From positions 1-43,528 of the forward strand of contig NZ_BBIQ01000029.1 in assembly GCF_000730565.1 (NCBI RefSeq): a stretch of 43,528 nt of DNA, in the 5' to 3' direction. The notes beneath the pieces were generated by a model. The model was not told where the DNA came from. It worked only from the letters and a program-made list of their open reading frames with translations, and made no database searches. This DNA comes from Pseudomonas fulva NBRC 16637 = DSM 17717. GTDB lineage: Bacteria > Pseudomonadota > Gammaproteobacteria > Pseudomonadales > Pseudomonadaceae. Below are positions 29,601-33,368 of this stretch, in pieces (position 1 is the stretch's first letter; the number at the start of each line of letters is the position of its first letter). A program made the translations under genes and the position numbers.

Positions 29601-31865
29601 GTGCGCAGCGCAACCGGCACGGTGCTGCAAACCGGTACCGTGCAGCCTAACGGCAGCTTCACCGTGGCCTTGAACCCACCACAGGACAATGGCCAGCTGC
29701 TGTCGATCACCCTGAGCGACCCACGCGGCAACGTGTCGGGCAACGTCACCGTCACCGCGCCCGATGTGGACGCCGATGCGCCGGTCATCGCCAGCGACAA
29801 CCTGGCAACCGCCGTGGTCAACCTTGCGCCCGTCGTCAGCAGCCGTACCTACCAGGACTCGTTCAGCACCCTGCTGGCGGGCTTCAGCAAGACCTTTACC
29901 TGGACAGTGGGAGCAGGCACAACGGCGGATCCAACGCTGACGCTCAACACGGGCAGTGCCCTGGCCCTGCTGGACAACGCCACCTTCACCTTGCAGGTGA
30001 AAAATGCCAGCGGCACCTGGGTGACGCTGGCGACCGGTAACAGCCAGGGCTTGCTCGACCTGGTATTGCTGCCGCTGGGCCAAGGCCTGCGCGTGGACAT
30101 CGGCGAGCTGCGTGCCGGTGACTACCGGCTGACCGTGGGCAGCGGCGGTATCGGCCTGCTGACCACGGTCAACACCACGTTGCAGGTCGATACCACCAGC
30201 CTGACCCAGTTCACCGGTACGGGCGCAGCGACGTCCGGCAACGTCGTCACCGATGTGGGTATCGACGGCACGACCGATGCGCGTGGGCCGGACAGCGACG
30301 CGGTGCTGCAAGTGCTCAAGGGCGGGAGCTACGTGACCGCTGGCAGCGCTACCACCGTGCAGGGCCAGTACGGGACCCTGGTAATACGGGGCGATGGCAG
30401 CTACACCTATACCCCCAACGGCAGCCCGAGCAGCGTCGGCAAGGTGGATGTGTTCAGCTATCAGCTGGTGCATCCGAACGGCAAGTCCGACACGGCCAAC
30501 CTGTACGTGCGCATCGACAGCCCACAAGCCACCGAGGTGTGGAGCAACACCAACTATGCAGCGCCCGCCACCGTAGTGGACGCGGTGAATGACGTCGACA
30601 ACACCAACATCAGCCTGGTGAACCTGCAAACCAGCAGCACCACCACGTTCTCACCGCTGTCCTTGCCGGTGCTCGGTACCCGCTCGGCCACGTACACCAC
30701 TACCGTGGCAGCCAACACCACCGCTGATGTACAGGTAGTGCTCAATTCTGCCAACCTGCTGACCCTGCTCAACGGCACCACGCTCGAGCTGCTCAAGCTC
30801 AACCCGGCCACAGGGCAGTACGTGACGGTGCAGACCGTCGGCGGTGGTTCACTGGTCACTCTGCTGGGCGGGGGAGCGGGCTACACCTTCCAGAACCAGG
30901 GCGCCGGCACCTACCACGTGCGGGTCACCGCAGGCGGCATTGGACTACTCAGCTCGCTGACCACCACGGTCAATGCCACGGCCACTCACCTCAATGAGTT
31001 CGTGGTAGGCAGCTATACGCCGGTCACCGGCAACCTGCTGACCGACGGCGCGGGCGCCGACAACCTGGGCTCGCCCCTGACGGTGCTGAGCGTGCTGACG
31101 GCGGCGAACACCTTCACCATCCCGGGCTACAACGGGGCCATCGTCCAGGGCAGCTACGGGACCTTGGTGGTGCAGGCCGATGGCAGCTACGCCTATACCC
31201 TTGATGCCGGCCTCAGTTCGTCGGTGATCGGGCAACAAGAGGTGTTCACTTACGAGCTGACCCACCCCAACGGCACTACCGACACCGCCACGCTCACCAT
31301 CAACCTCGACCCGGTCACAGGCTTTGCCGCCACCGCTGCGATCATGGCGGACACCGGTGACGAGGGCGCGGCGCTGGCCGGTGTCGCCACGGTCGCTGCC
31401 AGTGAGGTGATCGCCGGCACCGATGGCGATGACACGCTGGTGGCCAGCGCCGGTAGCGCGGTCACGCTCGACGGGGGCGCCGGTAACGATACCCTGGTGA
31501 TCAGCGACCAGGGCTTTGCCAGCATCAACGGGGGAAGCGGTAGCGACACGCTGCTCTGGAATGGCGGTGATGCCAGCATCGACCTGGGCAACCTGGTCGG
31601 TCGGGTGCACGAGATCGACACCATCGACCTCAACGACACCAGCGCAGTGACTCTCACATTGACCCTGGCCGACGTGGTGGCGGTTACCGACAGCGCCAGC
31701 GACACGCTGATCATCAAGGGGGATGACAGTGACTCGGTTCACATGACCGACACCTGGAGCAAGGTGGGGAACCAAACTGCCGACGGTATCGACTATAACC
31801 AGTACACGGCTCAGGAGGATCCGAGTCACCACTTGTGGGTGCAAAGCGGTATCCATGTGGTCTGA
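14700..31865 (+). CDS. lapF: Giant Ig-repeat surface adhesin, LapF type
   Basis: A 5721-residue exported adhesin that should mediate cell-cell contact and biofilm structure. Residues 1-66 form a BapA-prefix-like module, 122-154 a hydrophobic then Gly-rich linker, and 155-5020 carry 57 Ig-like modules of about 85 residues. Typical module pieces are PD-TPP at the start, GEPGATV-VRD in the middle and TDAAGN near the end. Residues 5041-5274 and 5288-5537 are two copies of a domain. Residues 5573-5624 are RTX-like (GTDGDDTL, GGAGNDTL, GGSGSDTL), followed by an uncleaved C-terminal secretion signal. I found no cysteine. Its exporter follows immediately. KT2440 LapF is, as I recall, 6310 residues with 64 repeats. 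AGGGAG precedes the ATG. Confidence 0.93.
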   Translation: MENIVVADKQSAVATQNAWGNISLNGPGVVQMPVAPDQVATVTQRGQDLIVTLKSGEKVTIGNFFAVNQAGVGSDMVFVGEDGTLWQAEYDAQAFTGFTFNEVASLDELVAGIGTAGDAMPTWAIAGLGLLGVGGGAAAVGGGSGGGGGGGGAVPDTTAPATPIDLLVSPDGLRLSGRGEAGAIVNIRGAAGNLLGTGTVGADGSFDVALNAPQINSESLQVTLTDAAGNVSAPGTVTAPDATAPLAPTELAIDAQGTTLTGRAEPGSTVSVRGADGVLLGSATAGADGLFSVTLQPAQTAGQALQVTAEDAAGNTSAAAGIAAPVVDGTDTTPPDAPVALAVSADGTRLSGRGEPGTTVNVRDAAGNVIGSGVVGANGAFEVVLTPAQLDSQNLQVTLTDAAGNVSAPGAVVAPDLTAPLAPTNLAVDAQGATLTGRAEPGSTVSVRGPGGALLGTAIAGADGLFSITLQPPQTTGQALAVSATDAAGNTSPAANITAPLVDGGDTTPPDAPVDLAVGLAGTQLTGRGEAGTTVRVRDAAGNLLATGTVGADGTFTVSLDPAVKAGSSLQVTLTDAAGNISPAASVASPDLVGPEQPTDLALADGVTFTGRGEPGATVQVRDAAGTVIGTGTVGADGAFSVTLSPAQANGQALDVRLVDAAGNASAPLQFDAPDITPPEAVTNVLVGPGGTVIGGRGEPGATVEVRDANGTLLGSAVVTANGTFLVNLDPAVQPGEQLSLVQTDPSGNASPAVDYEVPLTPALESPANLAVNADGTVLSGTAPAGSRVEVRDASGVLIGSAIANADGSFSIDLNPAQANGELLDVVAIADDVSSLPAQVTAPDITAPTAPTELAVSADGTVVTGRAEPGSTVRILAADGTELGSAVVGATGVFSITLNPAQVDGEVLQATAADAAGNVSQASAVTAPDIDGGGDVTPPDAPVNLVIGLAGSQLTGRGEAGTTVQVRDAAGNLLATGTVGADGTFTVNLDPAVKDGSSLQVTLTDAAGNISPAASVASPDLVGPAQPTDLALADGVTFTGRGEPGATVQVRDAAGTVIGTGTVGADGAFSITLSPAQANGQALDVRLVDAAGNASAPLQFDAPDITPPEAVTNVLVGPGGNVIGGRGEPGATVEVRDANGTLLGSTVVTANGTFLVNLDPAVQPGEQLSLVQTDPSGNASPAVDYEVPLTPALESPANLAVNADGTVLTGTAPAGSRVEVRDASGALIGSAIANADGSFSIDLNPAQANGELLDVVAIADDVSSLPAQITAPDITAPASPAELAVSADGTVVTGRAEPGSTVRILAADGTELGSAVVGATGVFSITLNPAQVDGEVLQATATDAAGNASQASSVTAPDIDGGGDTTPPEAASNLVVGVAGTQLSGRGEAGATVQVRNATGDLIATGTVAADGTFTVNLDPAVKDGSDLQVTLTDAAGNVSQPATVTSPDLIGPAQPTDLALAGGVTLTGRGEAGAIVQVRTATGTVIGSAIVGDDGLFTVTLSPAQANGQALDVRLVDAAGNTSDPLQFDAPDITPPEAVTNLLVGQGGTALSGRGEAGATVEVRDIDGNLLGRGVVTANGTFLVNLDPAAQAGEQLRLIQVDPSGNASIPVTIAVPATNPPASPAELALSEDGTTLTGTAPAGTRVEVRGADGALLGSAVAGPDGSFTVELAPAQANGELLDVVAIDSAGLSSLPTQIIAPDITAPATPSELAINADGTGLSGRGEPGSTVRVLAADGTTVLGSAVVGATGRFSITLNPPQVDGEVLQVTATDAAGNTSAGGNVTAPDIDAVDNTPPAPATGLAINLAGAQLNGRGEAGATVQVRDGQGNLLASGTVNADGTFQVNLDPAVKDGSTLQVVLTDAAGNASTPATVVSPDLLAPAQPTELALEGGITLTGRGEPGATVQVRTAGGAVIGTGLVDANGNFSLTLAPAQANGEALDVRLVDAAGNASTPLQFEAPDITPPAAVSNVVVGNAGLTVAGRGEAGARVEVRDATGTVIGSGTVSGNGTFLLELTPPAQPGARLNLVQTDPSGNASEPLLFDVPLVPAPASPSGLVVADDGTSISGTAPAGSQVQVRDANGNVVGSVVVGAGGTFTVVLNPAQANGELLDVVAIDGAANASLPVQVTAPDITPPAIPGELQVNGDGSVVTGRAEAGSTVRVLAADGVTVLGSAVVGATGVFSITLNPPQVDGEVLQVNATDAAGNASLPGSVTAPVIDNGGDTTPPQPATDLVISANGATVSGRGEVGTTVQVRNDQGQLLASGTVQADGTFVVQLQTPVIDGSALQVTLTDAAGNVSAPSSLAAPDQVAPLQPANLALENGVTLSGTAEAGARVEVRDAAGTLIGSAIAQPGGTFNLTLDPPQANGQALSVTVTDAAGNSSVPLGYVAPDITPPVPVSNVQAGAGSLAVAGRGEPGATVQVRNDEGLVIGTGTVAVNGTFVVNLDAPLAAGQAISLVQTDAAGNTSTVIDVTVSQAPVPASPTDIVVAGDGTSVSGTAPGNAQVEVRDAQGNVIGTVQANPDGSFTVGLTPAQANGETLDVVAVDGDGTPSLPVQIVAPDITAPNEPTDLQLNTNGSVLTGRGEAGATVQVTDADGNVLGTAQIGANGVISVQLTPPQTDGQTLEVTVRDGAGNTSSSTLTAPDLDGPLQPSALAIDTAGIHLTGVGQVGSIITVRDAGGAVLGSATVGADGRFDVTLSAAQRNGESLSVEATDNLGNSAGPVPFTAPDTTPPQQVTDAVINGAGSVVSGTGEAGATVTVRAPNGAVLGFAQVGSNGAFSVTLDPAQTNGQVLSVEQRDAAGNLSQAVDLTAPDNEPPALPGTLLVSADGTLVTGTGEPGAQVTVTGVAGIVLGTAEVQADGNFSVTLVPAQLGGQDLSIIQTDPAGNPSPAGTVTAPDLAPPLAAVGLSLNDAGNVLSGQGEAGTTVEVRDAAGNVLGSVEVGVDGNFEVPLTPAQTNGEVLSVILIDAQGNLSPATTLTADDSTPPATATGLVITPGGTAIQGVGEPGATVEVRGAGGAVLGSIVVPEGGNFTVPVSPAQLDGQVLDVVLIDGAGNASSPGRVTAPDITPPAQPTGVVVSEDGTTVTGNAPGAQTVTVRDSAGGEVTVPVDADGGFSVTLPTAQNNGETVTVVVTDPTGNASVPISVTAPDNTDPLPATNVSVSPDGTTVGGTAEPGSTVVIRNPDGSERGSDTAGPDGTFVIPVDPPLSTGETVDVVVIDPSGNASTDVQLQGPTGNEVAAPSNLAISEDGFLLTGQGTVGTLITVTSAGTTLGTATVGTDGIFRVFFLNAQLNAQKLQVTARATAGGQPSVPATVVAEDTTPPDAPTGVAIDRIGSTLTGQGEVGATVRVSDSLGNFLGSATVGSNGLFTVNFVPAVANAQNLIVTQADAAGNVSLAATLQAPDLQAPLAANNLSLNNAATVVSGQGEAGALVTIRDASGAVLATGTVNQSGQFQITLPSAQTTGSALQVTLSDAAGNVSAPASLATPDRTPPAAVIDAQLSGDGRQLSGSGEPGATVQVRNASGTVLGTATVGVDGRFTVVFDTPQANGQAIGVTQVDAAGNTSVAVNLTTPDLTPPAALTNVVLNNNGLTLTGLGEAGATVSVRGVDGTILGTGLVAANGSFTLTLNSAQLNAQRLSVTQTDAGNNTSVAVAVTAPDFTAPDAPVNLLLAPSGLQMTGSAEANSTVTVRDNAGNVLGTAVAAANGTFQVTLNAPQTNGQALQVTATDAAGNVSTAAPYTAADTTPPAAVSNLAVSADGASLVGSGEAGATVRVSAADGSLLGTAVVAADGRFNVSLSPAALVGETLSVVQADAAQNVSPAQSINAPGPLAPATPADLVLAADGLSVSGTAASGTTVNVYGTNGQLLGSSPVANDGSFTVNLGSPQANGEVLLIAATGTDGAVSLPATLQAPDTTAPLLLTGLVLSGDGLVVTGRGEPGATVTITGEGGVELGTAVVDAAGNFSATLATAQLDGELLNASQADVAGNESNSVSLTAPDRTAPTPAQDLAFAGGGSLLNGTGEPGVTVRVIAADGSVLGTDTVRVDGTFQVNLSAPQANGQQVQVLLTDAAGNQSGASVITAPDTTPPTAPAELAVSSDGVTITGRGEAGAAVTVTNAAGEDIGSAIVDASGNFTLTLDPPLTNAEVLSFTQADAAGNVSPVATLQTPDFTPPEPLTQVVINADGSVVTGFGESGSTVTVRDAAGVTLGTGTVLADGSFRVDLSPAQIDNQVLSVLQADPPGNVSEAVTVQAPDLTPPAAATELRLNAAGDTLGGVGEVGATVRVFVGTTQIGTGVVSAAGTFTIALQTPQLNGERLQVTLTDAAQNVSPVSTLTALDITPPEAVVATINSSGTQLVGTAEVGARVTVLNSQGDLVGQVVVAADGRFVVALTPAQINGEVLTLIAQDATGNPSPGVQLQAPDLTPPVQPGDLVLDATGQTLTGTAEAGTTISVRGPDGVEVGTVQVAAGGAFTIALDPAQDNGQLLTVVSIDAAGNTSLPATLLARDTSPPDAVTDLAVDNTFTVITGRGEPGATVTISKNGTVIGTGEVSEAGTFQIVTSPPAGSVASLVVYQTDAAANTSASITFVTPLAPPPVPPTNVVLASDGLTLSGNAPSGTGIRVYDAAGNQIGVGGATLNGTFSLQLTTAQLNGQQLTVTAVALVGGESQPTFVVAADITPPANPVIAALSTNGLVLTGTGEAGATVTVRSAGNAVLGTGQVNAAGEFSINLNAPQLNGQVLNVSQTDGAGNASGSTAFTAPDLQPPAAPTNVTVNGAGTVLTGNGEAGATVTVQGPGGQVGTGVVQANGTFTIALTSPQNDGQLLVVRQTDAAGNLSGSASVFAPDTTPPAAPIATINPTGTAVSGSGQVGSTVQVRNGAGTVLGTATVGSNGLFVVSLAAAQIDNQALSVTLTDAAGNVSTPTALTAPDFTPPAVAGNLQVNADGTSLTGTGEPGATVTVRSATGTVLQTGTVQPNGSFTVALNPPQDNGQLLSITLSDPRGNVSGNVTVTAPDVDADAPVIASDNLATAVVNLAPVVSSRTYQDSFSTLLAGFSKTFTWTVGAGTTADPTLTLNTGSALALLDNATFTLQVKNASGTWVTLATGNSQGLLDLVLLPLGQGLRVDIGELRAGDYRLTVGSGGIGLLTTVNTTLQVDTTSLTQFTGTGAATSGNVVTDVGIDGTTDARGPDSDAVLQVLKGGSYVTAGSATTVQGQYGTLVIRGDGSYTYTPNGSPSSVGKVDVFSYQLVHPNGKSDTANLYVRIDSPQATEVWSNTNYAAPATVVDAVNDVDNTNISLVNLQTSSTTTFSPLSLPVLGTRSATYTTTVAANTTADVQVVLNSANLLTLLNGTTLELLKLNPATGQYVTVQTVGGGSLVTLLGGGAGYTFQNQGAGTYHVRVTAGGIGLLSSLTTTVNATATHLNEFVVGSYTPVTGNLLTDGAGADNLGSPLTVLSVLTAANTFTIPGYNGAIVQGSYGTLVVQADGSYAYTLDAGLSSSVIGQQEVFTYELTHPNGTTDTATLTINLDPVTGFAATAAIMADTGDEGAALAGVATVAASEVIAGTDGDDTLVASAGSAVTLDGGAGNDTLVISDQGFASINGGSGSDTLLWNGGDASIDLGNLVGRVHEIDTIDLNDTSAVTLTLTLADVVAVTDSASDTLIIKGDDSDSVHMTDTWSKVGNQTADGIDYNQYTAQEDPSHHLWVQSGIHVV
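16212..18785 (+). repeat. Nearly identical 1287-bp tandem duplication
   Basis: Blocks 16212-17498 and 17499-18785 encode 429 residues each and differ at about 21 residues by my manual comparison. Long stretches are base-identical, for example 16501-16580 against 17788-17867. The differences cluster in the first module and at the end of the last. Confidence 0.9.
16212..22637 (+). repeat. Five-copy higher-order repeat (five modules per copy)
   Basis: Copies begin at 16212, 17499, 18786, 20076 and 21369. Periods are 1287, 1287, 1290 and 1293 bp, and the last copy ends at 22637. Within each copy the order of module types is constant. First comes a TTPP module, then a QPTDLAL-like module, a V-N-V module ending in PSGNAS, an SP-LAV module with TAPAG, and finally an AADG module with the GATG-FSITLNP core. 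In copies 1-4 the last module carries an extra AP-x-x-D linker. Confidence 0.85.
29820..30521 (+). repeat. C-terminal duplicated domain, copy A
   Basis: Residues 5041-5274. It starts with a sandwich-like part containing GSGGIGLL and ends with QGQYGTLVIRGDGSYTYTPN and a VHPNG segment. It resembles the C-terminal domain pairs of BapA-like adhesins. Confidence 0.75.
30561..31310 (+). repeat. C-terminal duplicated domain, copy B
   Basis: Residues 5288-5537, parallel to copy A: TAGGIGLL, then QGSYGTLVVQADGSYAYTLD, then ELTHPNG. The sequence has clearly diverged from copy A outside these shared blocks. Confidence 0.75.
31416..31571 (+). other. RTX-like calcium-binding segment of the adhesin
   Basis: Residues 5573-5624 hold three glycine/aspartate-rich nonapeptide-like motifs: GTDGDDTL, GGAGNDTL and GGSGSDTL. 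Such motifs fold on calcium outside the cell and precede type I secretion signals. Confidence 0.8.
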
Positions 31866-31931
31866 GGCCGCTGCAAACCCGCCGGGTACATCCCCGGGGG
31901 CAAGGACGATGACCAGCAGTAAGGACACTCT

Positions 31932-33368
31932 GTGAAACCAAGCAGTACGCTGTCACCGTGGTTGCTGGGAGCCTTCGGGCTCCTGGTCTTGAATTTTCAA
32001 CCGGCGGCCCAGGCCGCCGATGACATAGACCCCGCATTACGCCAGATCGGGCCGTCCCTGCTCAGGGACGCGCCTGAAGCGGTACCGGCAAGGCCTGCCG
32101 TGGGCATGGCGCCGGTAGCCGGCGCGCAGGCCTTGGGGCTGTCCGAGGCCGTGTTGCAAGCCGCGCAATGGCACCCCAGCATCGCCGAGGCCATCGGTAA
32201 CCTGTACAAGCAAGGCGAAGGTATCAACGTCGCCCGTGCAGGTTATTACCCGCAGATCTCCGGTGGCCTGCGTACCGGCTATGACACCGGGTACGGCGGT
32301 GACCGCAGCAGCCAGGCCATCAACCTGTCGCTCAAGCAGATGCTGTACGACTTCGGCAAGGTCGATCATGCGGTCAGCGCTGCCCAGGCCGCAGCCGCCC
32401 GGGCCCAGGCCAATATTTTGCTGGTGGTCGATGACCTGGCCCGGGACACGGCCTATGCCTGGATCGAAACGCGCCGCTATGAGCAGCTGATCGGCATTGC
32501 CCGTGACCAGATCCGCGGGGTGGGCGACATTGCCAACATGGCTCGCCAGCGCAGCGACATGGGCGCCAGCACCCGCTCTGACGTGGTCCAGGCCGAATCG
32601 CGGGTACAAAGCGCCCGCGCCGTGCTGGAGGAATACAGCGCCCAGTACGAACGCTGGCGCTCGACCCTGGCGGCCTTGCTCGGACGCGCCACGCCGGTCT
32701 CTCTGGACGAACGAACGCCTCGGGAACTGGCCCAGGCCTGCAAGCGCCCGAGCCAGGGCGACGAGCGCCTGCCAGCGGTACTGATGGCGCTTGCCCAACG
32801 TGCCCAGGGCCAGGCCGAACTGGCCCAGGCAAAGGCCGAGGCCTACCCCACCGTGTCGTTGCAGCCGCAGGTCAACCATTACCTGGACAACGACTACAAC
32901 CGTGACAACTCGCGCCTGGACCGTACCCAGGCCGGTATCTACCTCAACGTGGAGGTACCCATCTACCAGGGCGGCTCCATCAGTGCCCGCAGCCGCGCGG
33001 CCGGCTATGCCCTGACGGCCGCCGATTCGGCCGAGGATGCCGCGCGCCTGCAGGCCCGTCGCGGCCTGGCCGAGGCCACCGCACAAACAGCGGGCCTGGG
33101 GCGCCGCCTGAACTCGCTCGAGGCCCGCCAGGACAGCATCCAGGAAGCGCGAATGCTTTATGGCCGCCAGTACCTGGACCTGGGCACGCGCCCCCTGCTC
33201 GACTTGCTCAATGCCGAGCAGGAAATCTACCAGTCGCGCTTCGAACTGGCCGGCACCCGTTCCGACCTGCTGCGTCTGGACGTGGACTGCCTCTACAACA
33301 CGGGCGCCCTGCGGGCGGCCTTCGGCCTCGAGGGGCGTAACCTGCAAGGTGTGGAGATTCAGCCATGA
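31932..33368 (+). CDS. lapH: TolC-family outer-membrane channel of the adhesin exporter
   Basis: A 478-residue TolC-like protein with a signal peptide ending near AQA-AD (residue 28). Two related halves follow, each with long helices, as in the trimeric TolC tunnel: LSEAVLQAAQWHPSIAEAIG near the start and LLDLLNAEQEIYQSRFELAGT near the end. It would form the outer-membrane pore of the type I exporter. The start is GTG at 31932, with AAGGA 7 bases upstream; no ATG fits better. It lies 66 bp after the adhesin gene and overlaps the ABC transporter start by ATGA. The symbol follows the lapHIJ naming I recall for P. putida; I am sure of the family, less of the letter. Confidence 0.92.
   Translation: MKPSSTLSPWLLGAFGLLVLNFQPAAQAADDIDPALRQIGPSLLRDAPEAVPARPAVGMAPVAGAQALGLSEAVLQAAQWHPSIAEAIGNLYKQGEGINVARAGYYPQISGGLRTGYDTGYGGDRSSQAINLSLKQMLYDFGKVDHAVSAAQAAAARAQANILLVVDDLARDTAYAWIETRRYEQLIGIARDQIRGVGDIANMARQRSDMGASTRSDVVQAESRVQSARAVLEEYSAQYERWRSTLAALLGRATPVSLDERTPRELAQACKRPSQGDERLPAVLMALAQRAQGQAELAQAKAEAYPTVSLQPQVNHYLDNDYNRDNSRLDRTQAGIYLNVEVPIYQGGSISARSRAAGYALTAADSAEDAARLQARRGLAEATAQTAGLGRRLNSLEARQDSIQEARMLYGRQYLDLGTRPLLDLLNAEQEIYQSRFELAGTRSDLLRLDVDCLYNTGALRAAFGLEGRNLQGVEIQP

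Larger units (their letters stand above)
15162..29759 (+). repeat. Array of 57 Ig-like modules
   Basis: Protein residues 155-5020. Modules run 83-91 residues, most being 84-85. The first few alternate as two pairs (modules 1-2 and 3-4), modules 5-29 follow a five-module order, and modules 30-57 are individually diverged without obvious higher-order phase. Module count is mine, made by aligning the PD-TPP boundaries by eye. Confidence 0.85.

Noticed and set aside
15162..29759. Regularly spaced direct repeats resembling a CRISPR or satellite array
   Set aside because: The repeat is in frame throughout, encodes Ig-like modules of about 85 residues, and is part of one uninterrupted reading frame.
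28215..30629. Another long minus-strand frame (804 codons) inside the adhesin gene
   Set aside because: The translation is Gly/His/Arg/Gln-rich with repeat periodicity, typical of a shadow frame in GC-rich DNA. No ribosome site or domain supports it.
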